Below the pieces are notes generated by a model, which had not been told where the DNA came from, did not search any database, and worked only from the letters and a program-made list of their open reading frames with translations. Below, one piece after another: positions 1 through 4,745 of a stretch of DNA of 5,929 nt. The stretch spans positions 1 to 5,929 of the forward strand of contig CAJKKJ010000063.1 of assembly GCA_905200435.1 (NCBI GenBank). Direction: 5' to 3'. Within the stretch, counting starts at the first letter, position 1, and each line of letters starts with the position of its first letter. Source of the stretch: an uncultured Bacillota bacterium (lineage in GTDB: Bacteria > Bacillota_I > Bacilli_A > RF39 > UBA660). A program made the position numbers and the translations under genes.

Positions 1-3
1 AAT

Positions 4-47
4 TAAAAAGAATGTTACCTTATAAAATATTGGCTACATTCTTTTTA
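4..47 (-). terminator. Rho-independent terminator after ddl, possibly bidirectional
   Basis: Bases 4-15 and 36-47 are perfect reverse complements (12 bp, containing GAATGT/ACATTC). The stem can continue inward past an A-A mismatch with three more pairs (GCC against GGT), leaving a loop of about 12 nt. In the minus-strand transcript the stem is followed by, and partly built from, a U-rich run. It starts 6 bases beyond the ddl stop, where an operon terminator is expected. On the plus strand the same hairpin is followed by a T-rich stretch (41-62), so it could also stop transcription arriving from the left. Confidence 0.75.
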
Positions 48-52
48 TTATT

Positions 53-1219
53 TTATTTTTTTATACCTTTACATCCTTTTAAACCTGAACATGATAAAAT
101 GTTTGTTTCAAAAGAATGAATTTTACTATCTTTATTTTTGAAATCTTTTATTGCGATATTTATAATATCATCTAGTAATTCAGGATATTTTTTTCCACAT
201 GCTTCCCATAAATAGAATGATAATGATCCTGGGCATGTATTCGGTTCATTTACATAGATATCTTTTGTTTTTTTATCAATTAAGAAATCTATTCTAGCAA
301 CTCCTGATAAATTAAGAACTTTGAAAGTTTCTTTTGCATATTCTTTTATTTTTTCTGTTACTTTTTCATCTACTCTAGCTGGAATAATACGACTTGCTGA
401 TGCCATTCCTTTTGAACCTTTTGTTTTGGATGATCCCATATATTTATCTTTATAACTTAATATTTCATCTTTTCCCATTACTTCTTCTAATGCACTTACT
501 TCGCTATATTCATAGTTTCCAATTACACTTGCATTTATCTCAATAATTTGTTCAATTTTTTTCTCAATAACTACTTTATTTTCATATACAAAAGCATCTC
601 TTAATGCTGTTTCTAATTCATCTTTTGTATGAGCAATTGTTATACCTACACTAGATCCTAGATTTGCTGGTTTAATAATAACTGGATATCCTACTTTTTT
701 TACTCTTTTTGCTATTTCTTCTGCATTATTCATTTCATAGTCGTATGCAACTGTATAAGGTACAACTGGTATATCATGTGCTTTCATTACTTCTTTCATA
801 ACTACTTTATCTTGACCTAAAGCTGATCCTAATACATTACTTCCAACGTATGGAACTCCTATTGTTTCTAAAAAGCCTTGGATTGATCCATCTTCTACAC
901 CACTTCCATGTACTACTGGTAGTATTAAATCTACTGTATTTACGATTCTTCTAAATCCTTTTACTTTTTGTAAAACAAATTCATTTCCTTTTTTGTATAG
1001 TACAACTTGATTTGCATATCTTTTTAGTAAATCCATATCTTTATATAGTTCAATGTCCATTAGTTGTTTTCCTGTATACCATACCTTATCTTTTCCCATA
1101 TATATAGGAATGATATCATATTTTTCTTCATCTAAATTGTGCATGGCTTGTACTGCTGAAATAATACTTACTTCATGTTCTACAGATGTTCCACCATACA
1201 TAACACCTATTTTAATCAT
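53..1219 (-). CDS. ddl: D-alanine--D-alanine ligase family protein
   Basis: A cytoplasmic ATP-grasp enzyme predicted to join two D-alanines into the dipeptide that ends the peptidoglycan stem. The 388 residues are slightly longer than typical Ddl. The N-terminal domain has YGGTSVEHEVS (8-18), with E14 aligning to E15 of E. coli DdlB, and a substrate-loop motif HGSGVEDG (104-111). ATP-grasp motifs are KPANLGSSVGI (183-193), ARIDF (308-312) and NEPNT (324-328), which supplies the metal ligands. K259-Y260 in SYKDKYM aligns with K215-Y216 of DdlB, which favours D-Ala over D-Lac as second substrate. Two features are unusual: G-to-V in the usual GEDG motif, and NEPNTCPGS in place of the commoner NE(I/V)NT.PG. 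The tail carries two cysteines (C377, C383). The ATG has a near-perfect Shine-Dalgarno and overlaps the hydrolase gene by 8 bp, which indicates coupled translation. Family assignment is secure; substrate choice is inferred. Confidence 0.95.
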   Translation of the reverse strand: MIKIGVMYGGTSVEHEVSIISAVQAMHNLDEEKYDIIPIYMGKDKVWYTGKQLMDIELYKDMDLLKRYANQVVLYKKGNEFVLQKVKGFRRIVNTVDLILPVVHGSGVEDGSIQGFLETIGVPYVGSNVLGSALGQDKVVMKEVMKAHDIPVVPYTVAYDYEMNNAEEIAKRVKKVGYPVIIKPANLGSSVGITIAHTKDELETALRDAFVYENKVVIEKKIEQIIEINASVIGNYEYSEVSALEEVMGKDEILSYKDKYMGSSKTKGSKGMASASRIIPARVDEKVTEKIKEYAKETFKVLNLSGVARIDFLIDKKTKDIYVNEPNTCPGSLSFYLWEACGKKYPELLDDIINIAIKDFKNKDSKIHSFETNILSCSGLKGCKGIKK

Positions 1220-1922
1220 TTTTACCTCCTAAAAAATTTTCTATTATTTTGTTTACTTGATTTATATTCTCTAAATATGCATAATGTGTTCCTGGTAAAA
1301 TAATTACAGCTGAATCATTTATTAGTTTTTCTAATTCATAAGCATTGCTTTTATCAACTGTTGTATCATTTTCACCCCATATTATTATTGTTGGACACTT
1401 TATTTTTTTTACATCTTCTGTTATATCATTATTAACATGTTGTGTCAAAATTTGTCTCATTTTTTGACTTGCATTTTTATAATCTGTCGATCCTATATGT
1501 TTTTTGGCAAATTCAATTAATTTTTCACTTGGAATTACTTTTTTTAATCCTTTTAGTATTTTTACTTTTAAACTTAATTTTTCTATTTCTTTTTTGTAAG
1601 GACTTCCTAGTAAAATTAATTTTTCCGTTTCATATTTACTTGCATACATAAGACCTATTTTTCCACCAAATGAATGACCTATTATTGAACATTTTGTATA
1701 CCCTAGTTTATGCACAAATTTGTGAATAAAATCTGCATAATTTTCAATACTCCATATAGTTTCTGGTTCATCGCTTTCCCCAAAACCAGGCAAATCTAGT
1801 ATCAAAACTTTTTTATTTTTTAATCCTTCTAATAGTGGTTCCATCATTTGAATATTTTGTCCCCATCCATGTAAAAGAACTACTAAATCACCTTCACCAA
1901 TTATTTTATAATTAATTTTCAT
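1212..1922 (-). CDS. Alpha/beta-fold hydrolase, substrate unknown
   Basis: A 236-residue single-domain alpha/beta hydrolase of the esterase/lipase type (Abhydrolase_1 or _6). The oxyanion-hole motif HGWG is at 18-21, DLPGFGES at 43-50, and the nucleophile elbow GHSFGG at 82-87 gives serine S84. WGEND (182-186) supplies the acid D186 and GTHYAYLEN (211-219) the base H213, so the Ser-Asp-His triad is complete and the enzyme is probably active. The cap region (about 110-165) is lysine-rich and helical. There is no signal peptide or membrane segment, so it should be cytoplasmic. The ATG has an AAGGTG ribosome site, overlaps trmR by 11 bp and is overlapped by ddl by 8 bp. Such proteins are often auto-annotated as BioH-like carboxylesterases, but no biotin genes are present here. 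The substrate cannot be read from the sequence. Confidence 0.93.
   Translation of the reverse strand: MKINYKIIGEGDLVVLLHGWGQNIQMMEPLLEGLKNKKVLILDLPGFGESDEPETIWSIENYADFIHKFVHKLGYTKCSIIGHSFGGKIGLMYASKYETEKLILLGSPYKKEIEKLSLKVKILKGLKKVIPSEKLIEFAKKHIGSTDYKNASQKMRQILTQHVNNDITEDVKKIKCPTIIIWGENDTTVDKSNAYELEKLINDSAVIILPGTHYAYLENINQVNKIIENFLGGKND
1224..1230 (-). promoter_or_regulatory. Strong ribosome binding site of ddl
   Basis: AGGAGGT lies 4 nt before the ddl ATG and inside the last codons of the upstream hydrolase gene, where it also encodes part of its FLGGKND end. It is one of the two best Shine-Dalgarno sequences in the window; the other belongs to ruvX. It fixes the ddl start and suggests that ddl is translated well although it is last in the operon. 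Confidence 0.8.
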
Positions 1923-2493
1923 GTTTCACCTTAATAACCATTATTCCATCTCCTTTTGAATATATTTTATTTTCATATTCTTTTTGGGAATTGATGTAGT
2001 CTATAAATTCTAATATTTTTCTTTTTATACCTCTTACATTTCTTGATAATTTGTTATCATCTTCATAGATAACTCCGTGAAAATATATATTATCTACTAC
2101 TATTGTTCCATTTTTGTTAAGTAATTTTTTATATTTTTCAAAAAACTTAATATTTTGACTCTTGGCAGCATCTATAAATATTAGATCATATTTATCATTT
2201 AGTTCTATTTCTAGAGCATCTGCTTTTATGCATTTTATTCTTTTTTCTAAATTCATTTTTGTAATATTTTCTATTGCTAGATTATATCTTTCTTCATCTC
2301 TTTCAATAGTTGTTACAGTTATATTATTATTTATTAATGCCATTTTTATACTTGAATATCCTACTGCTGTACCTATTTCTAATATTTTTTTTACATCGTT
2401 ACTTTTTATGTAATTTATTAAAAATTCTATCCCATCATCTTGCATGATAGGTACTTTATCTATTATGGCTTTATTTTTTATTTCCTCAAGCAC
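1912..2493 (-). CDS. trmR: tRNA 5-hydroxyuridine methyltransferase TrmR (YrrM family), short N-terminus
   Basis: A SAM-dependent class I O-methyltransferase of the Methyltransf_3 (catechol OMT-like) family. In B. subtilis, TrmR methylates 5-hydroxyuridine at wobble position 34 of certain tRNAs to give 5-methoxyuridine. The SAM motif is LEIGTAVGYSS (38-48). E64 in TIERDEER is placed to bind the SAM ribose. The likely metal ligands are D108 (FIDAAK), D134 and N135 (VVDN); as I recall, the B. subtilis ligands D133, D159 and N160 have the same spacing with an offset of 25. The protein therefore lacks about 25 N-terminal residues found in B. subtilis TrmR. An in-frame TAA directly precedes the start, so no extension is possible. 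The start is GTG, inside the end of mltG (8 bp overlap). Its position after mltG matches Bacillus gene order. Activity on tRNA is inferred from family and synteny. Confidence 0.85.
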   Translation of the reverse strand: MLEEIKNKAIIDKVPIMQDDGIEFLINYIKSNDVKKILEIGTAVGYSSIKMALINNNITVTTIERDEERYNLAIENITKMNLEKRIKCIKADALEIELNDKYDLIFIDAAKSQNIKFFEKYKKLLNKNGTIVVDNIYFHGVIYEDDNKLSRNVRGIKRKILEFIDYINSQKEYENKIYSKGDGIMVIKVKHEN

Positions 2494-3562
2494 TTACCTC
2501 ACACCACAATCCTTGATCTCTTAATTTTCTTATCGTACTTTCAAACTCTGTATAGTTGTTCATAAAATATGTTTTACCATTACAATCTGCTACAAAGTAT
2601 AGGTATGAATTTTTGTCATATTCTATTGCTCCTACAATACTGTCTAATCCTGGGTTACTTATTGGACCAACTGGTAATCCCATTTTACTTGTGCATCTTG
2701 TATTATATGGATTTGAACAATTTGCAAATTCATTTAGTGATAAACCTTGTTTTATATCATCTAGTTTATATGCATAATATGCTGTCATATCACTTCCTAG
2801 AGATATATTATTTTTTATTCTGTTTACAAATACACCTACTACTTTTTTTCTATCACTTCCAGGTAATGATTCTACTTCTGCTATTGATGCTAGTATAACT
2901 ATTTCGTTAAATTCAAAATCATTTTTTTCTATTTTTTCTTTATATGGTTTTATTTTTTCGCCAAACTCATTTAATAGTGTTCGTATTATTGTTTCGGTTG
3001 TTACATCTTTATTTAGAAATTCATATGTATCAGGGAATAAATATCCTTCTAATGGATAATATATTTTATTGTTTAGAATGCTTTCATCTAAAAACCAATA
3101 ATCATTTATCATTTTTTTTGCAAAATCTTTACTTTCTAATACTTTTATAACATCTTTATATTTATTATTTGTATTATCGGATATTAATTTTGCAATTTGT
3201 CTTGCATTTAAGCCTTCTTTGAATGTTATTCTTATGTTGTCTGGATTATAGTTGTTGCCTTTTTTTAATTCGTCCATTATCTGTTCTAAACTCATTGTTT
3301 TATTTAAATTATATTCACCAATTTCTAGATGTGATTCTTTAAAAAACAATTTTACATATACTTTATAAATTAGTTCCGATTTTATTAAACCTTTTTCATA
3401 TAATACTTTTCCTAAATTTGAATACGTATCATTACTTGTTATTTCTAATTTTATGTTATCGGTATTTTTTTTATCAACTGGTCCTGTCATATACATAAAA
3501 GAACCCAAACTTATTATTAGAATTACTAAAACCCCTATTATTATTCTAATTGTTTTTTCCAT
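2486..3562 (-). CDS. mltG: Endolytic murein transglycosylase MltG (YceG-like)
   Basis: A membrane-anchored lytic transglycosylase that cuts nascent peptidoglycan strands and is thought to set glycan length. Residues 5-26 form one N-terminal transmembrane helix with the catalytic part outside. A LysM-like region (about 38-105) precedes the YceG domain (about 108-345). Family motifs are EGYLFPDTYEF (172-182), ASIAEVES (225-232) with E229 aligning to catalytic E218 of E. coli MltG, VFVNRI (244-249), NPYNTR (284-289) and GLPVGPISNPG (295-305). The usual SDPT is SDMT here (257-260). At 358 residues it has normal length. C281 and C290 flank the NPYNT motif and could form an extracellular disulfide; C327 and C354 are also present. 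The ATG lies 10 bp after yrzB (tandem TAA TAA) without a recognisable ribosome site, so reinitiation after yrzB is likely. The end overlaps trmR. Confidence 0.95.
   Translation of the reverse strand: MEKTIRIIIGVLVILIISLGSFMYMTGPVDKKNTDNIKLEITSNDTYSNLGKVLYEKGLIKSELIYKVYVKLFFKESHLEIGEYNLNKTMSLEQIMDELKKGNNYNPDNIRITFKEGLNARQIAKLISDNTNNKYKDVIKVLESKDFAKKMINDYWFLDESILNNKIYYPLEGYLFPDTYEFLNKDVTTETIIRTLLNEFGEKIKPYKEKIEKNDFEFNEIVILASIAEVESLPGSDRKKVVGVFVNRIKNNISLGSDMTAYYAYKLDDIKQGLSLNEFANCSNPYNTRCTSKMGLPVGPISNPGLDSIVGAIEYDKNSYLYFVADCNGKTYFMNNYTEFESTIRKLRDQGLWCEVSA
2496..2500 (-). promoter_or_regulatory. Closely spaced ribosome site before the trmR GTG start
   Basis: GAGGT ends only 2 nt before the GTG start of trmR, closer than the usual 5-9 nt, and lies within the final codons of mltG. 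Combined with the GTG and the 8 bp overlap, this suggests that trmR translation depends on ribosomes finishing mltG. The next in-frame ATG (codon 17) has no ribosome site and would remove the conserved VPI region, so GTG is preferred. Confidence 0.5.
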
Positions 3563-3572
3563 GATGTATTTA

Positions 3573-3857
3573 TTATTCTTCTGAACCTTTCTTTACTTCT
3601 GTTTGTAATTCTTCTAATATTGTTTCAATAATTTTCCATTCTTTTTCTGTTTCAATTGGGTACAAAATACTTTTTTCATCGCTTGGATTATATATTGATG
3701 CATATACTTTTGTATTTCCATCTTCATCCTTTGTATTATCTGTATAAACTATATAGTTCTTTTTTGTTTCTTCACTTTCAAATGTAAATAATACTTCACA
3801 TTCTACTTCTTTACCTTCTTCATTCATTACTTTAAATGTCATTTTTTCATCGTTCAT
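3573..3857 (-). CDS. yrzB: DUF1292 family protein (YrzB-like)
   Basis: A small acidic cytoplasmic protein of 94 residues. The body matches DUF1292: an N-terminal strand followed by EEGKEVECEVLFTFES (13-28), then a strand region with YIVYTDN (35-41) and ASIYNP (53-58), the YPIET motif (66-70), and an acidic C-terminal helix beginning EKEWKIIETIL (71-81). The family's biochemical role is unknown. Members are almost always found between ruvX and mltG in Bacillota, exactly as here. The ATG overlaps the ruvX end by 11 bp and has an AAGGA ribosome site about 6 nt upstream. A second ATG at codon 6 is possible, but the first fits the spacing better. It ends with two TAA codons in a row. Confidence 0.9.
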   Translation of the reverse strand: MNDEKMTFKVMNEEGKEVECEVLFTFESEETKKNYIVYTDNTKDEDGNTKVYASIYNPSDEKSILYPIETEKEWKIIETILEELQTEVKKGSEE

Positions 3858-4275
3858 TATTTTTCCTTCTTTCCATAAATGTTTCTAATATTATTGTTGC
3901 AGCTACACTGTCAACTTTAGTTTTTCTTTTTTTTCTTGACATATCTGATTGTATTAAATAATTATTTGCTTCAACTGATGATAATCTTTCATCTTGCATG
4001 TATACTTCCATGTTTAAATATTTACTTAATTTATCTCTAAATTCAATTGTTTTATTTGCTCTTTCTCCTATTGTATTATTCATATTACGGGGCAAACCTA
4101 AAACAATTATATCAACATTTTCTTTATTTACAATTTCTTTTATTTGTTCAAGTAAACTATCATAATCTTCGTTTTCAAATCTTATTGTTCCATAACTTGA
4201 TGCAATTATGCCTAATTTATCGCTCATTGCCATACCAAGTGTTTTGGTTCCTAAGTCTAATCCTAAATATCTCAT
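3847..4275 (-). CDS. ruvX: RuvX/YqgF family RNase H-like nuclease
   Basis: A putative Holliday-junction resolvase; in E. coli YqgF is also needed for 5' maturation of pre-16S rRNA. The 142-residue length is typical. The RNase H-like fold shows its first acidic strand in GLDLGTKTLGMAMSD (5-19, D7). VLGLPRNMNNTIGERA (58-73) is the conserved LGLP.N..G...R segment. DERLSS (95-100) holds the second acid E96, and VDSVAATIIL (121-130) holds the third, D122. All three expected catalytic acids are present, so it should be active. It is the first gene of the six-gene operon and has its own promoter (4295-4323) and a strong ribosome site. Unlike in B. subtilis, no ireB (yrzL) or alaS sits immediately upstream. 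Confidence 0.95.
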   Translation of the reverse strand: MRYLGLDLGTKTLGMAMSDKLGIIASSYGTIRFENEDYDSLLEQIKEIVNKENVDIIVLGLPRNMNNTIGERANKTIEFRDKLSKYLNMEVYMQDERLSSVEANNYLIQSDMSRKKRKTKVDSVAATIILETFMERRKNNER

Positions 4276-4281
4276 CTATCA

Positions 4282-4289
4282 ACCTCCTT
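4282..4289 (-). promoter_or_regulatory. Strong ribosome binding site of ruvX
   Basis: AAGGAGGT sits 6 nt before the ruvX ATG, a near-perfect match to the 16S rRNA tail. It fixes the start at 4275, since no other start codon nearby has such a site. Confidence 0.85.
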
Positions 4290-4294
4290 AAAAT

Positions 4295-4323
4295 ATAATA
4301 CCATTAAAATATATTTTTTTCAA
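4295..4323 (-). promoter_or_regulatory. Sigma-A-type promoter of the ruvX-ddl operon
   Basis: Read on the minus strand, TTGAAA (4318-4323, -35) and TATTAT (4295-4300, -10) are separated by exactly 17 nt, and TGG directly before the -10 box forms an extended -10 (TGn). Transcription would start near 4288, giving a short leader that begins at the ruvX ribosome site. It lies just after the terminator of the preceding gene, the only gap of useful size before the six-gene run. In AT-rich DNA chance matches occur, but the spacing, the TGn and the position agree. Confidence 0.7.
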
Positions 4324-4330
4324 TAAACTC

Positions 4331-4360
4331 AAAAAAAATAATGGAAAAAATCCATTATTT
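4331..4360 (-). terminator. Rho-independent terminator after the pilin-like gene
   Basis: On the minus strand a 10 bp perfect stem (4351-4360 against 4336-4345, with CCATTATT/AATAATGG at its core) closes a 5 nt T loop and is followed by at least five Ts (4331-4335). The last two bases of the gene's TAA stop lie inside the stem. It separates the small membrane-protein gene from the ruvX promoter, whose -35 box begins 7 bases further on. Confidence 0.85.
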
Positions 4361-4688
4361 AACAGTTTCCTTTATAATTTATTAAACTTTCAACACATTG
4401 CCATATTGAATTATTACTTTCATCTTGACCACTTGTTGCTTTTGCAACTATGCTGATTGCTAATTGTACTATTGCAATTACAAAGAATGTTGTTGCACCT
4501 GCAATACATCTTTTTAAAAATATATTTCTTGTTTTTGCCATATCATCGGCATTTCCTTTGGTGCTTGCTTTTGCAAAGTCTAGCATTCCCATTATAACTA
4601 GAACTACTGGTACAGCAATTTTTATAATATTGATAACTAATGTTACAAAGTATCCTATTTCACAATGTTTATTTAAAACTTCACACAT
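4359..4688 (-). CDS. Small two-helix membrane protein, VirB2/TrbC pilin-like
   Basis: A 109-residue protein with two hydrophobic helices (about 13-36 and 62-83) joined by a basic loop (37-60) containing DFAKA and FLKRC. This hairpin with a positive loop, a proline near the start of helix 1 (P27), and the LVIMGMLDFAKA...FLKR pattern resemble TrbC/VirB2-type pilin subunits that are common as orphan genes in Bacillota. The positive-inside rule puts the loop in the cytoplasm and both ends outside. Those ends carry C2 and C9, and C98 and C109 (the last residue), so disulfides between the termini are possible. No signal peptidase site is obvious. The ATG has a GGAG ribosome site 8 nt upstream, with its own promoter and terminator. 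No secretion ATPase or other VirB gene is visible, so function is unknown; a small holin-like or other membrane protein is an alternative. Confidence 0.75.
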   Translation of the reverse strand: MCEVLNKHCEIGYFVTLVINIIKIAVPVVLVIMGMLDFAKASTKGNADDMAKTRNIFLKRCIAGATTFFVIAIVQLAISIVAKATSGQDESNNSIWQCVESLINYKGNC

Positions 4689-4706
4689 AATTTCATCTCC
4701 ATATTG

Positions 4707-4735
4707 ATTGTATCATTTTTATATTGTTTTTACAA
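4707..4735 (-). promoter_or_regulatory. Predicted promoter of the pilin-like gene
   Basis: On the minus strand TTGTAA (4730-4735) and TACAAT (4707-4712) are spaced by 17 nt with a TGA extended -10 triplet directly before the second box. Transcription would start around 4700-4702, giving a very short leader of about 13 nt that begins at the GGAG ribosome site. It fills the 57 bp gap after the DUF2207 gene, in which I see no convincing terminator, so readthrough from that gene is also possible. Confidence 0.5.
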
Positions 4736-4745
4736 GCATTAAGTT

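Noticed and set aside
53..1219. Van-type D-Ala-D-Lac resistance ligase
   Set aside because: K259-Y260 matches the D-Ala-D-Ala form of the active-site loop, and no vanH, vanX or regulatory genes are present.
1442..1651. Plus-strand open frame of 69 codons
   Set aside because: It lies wholly inside the well-supported hydrolase gene on the other strand, is dominated by Phe/Leu as expected of the antisense of Lys/Glu-rich coding DNA, and has no ribosome site or recognisable motif.
2556..3150. Three plus-strand open frames within mltG
   Set aside because: They are antisense to conserved catalytic motifs of mltG, overlap each other in different frames, and encode hydrophobic low-complexity peptides.
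2486..4275. Use of the Mycoplasma genetic code (TGA as tryptophan)
   Set aside because: ruvX and mltG end at TGA exactly where the families normally end, and tryptophans checked in the window are encoded by TGG.
4450..4707. Plus-strand frame of 85 codons with hydrophobic character
   Set aside because: It is the mirror of the pilin-like gene, which has its own ribosome site, promoter and terminator on the minus strand.
4707..4735. Inverted repeat TTGTA...TACAA spanning the pilin-gene promoter as a possible operator
   Set aside because: The half-sites are only 5 bp, far apart, and coincide with the -35 and -10 boxes; such matches are expected by chance in AT-rich DNA.
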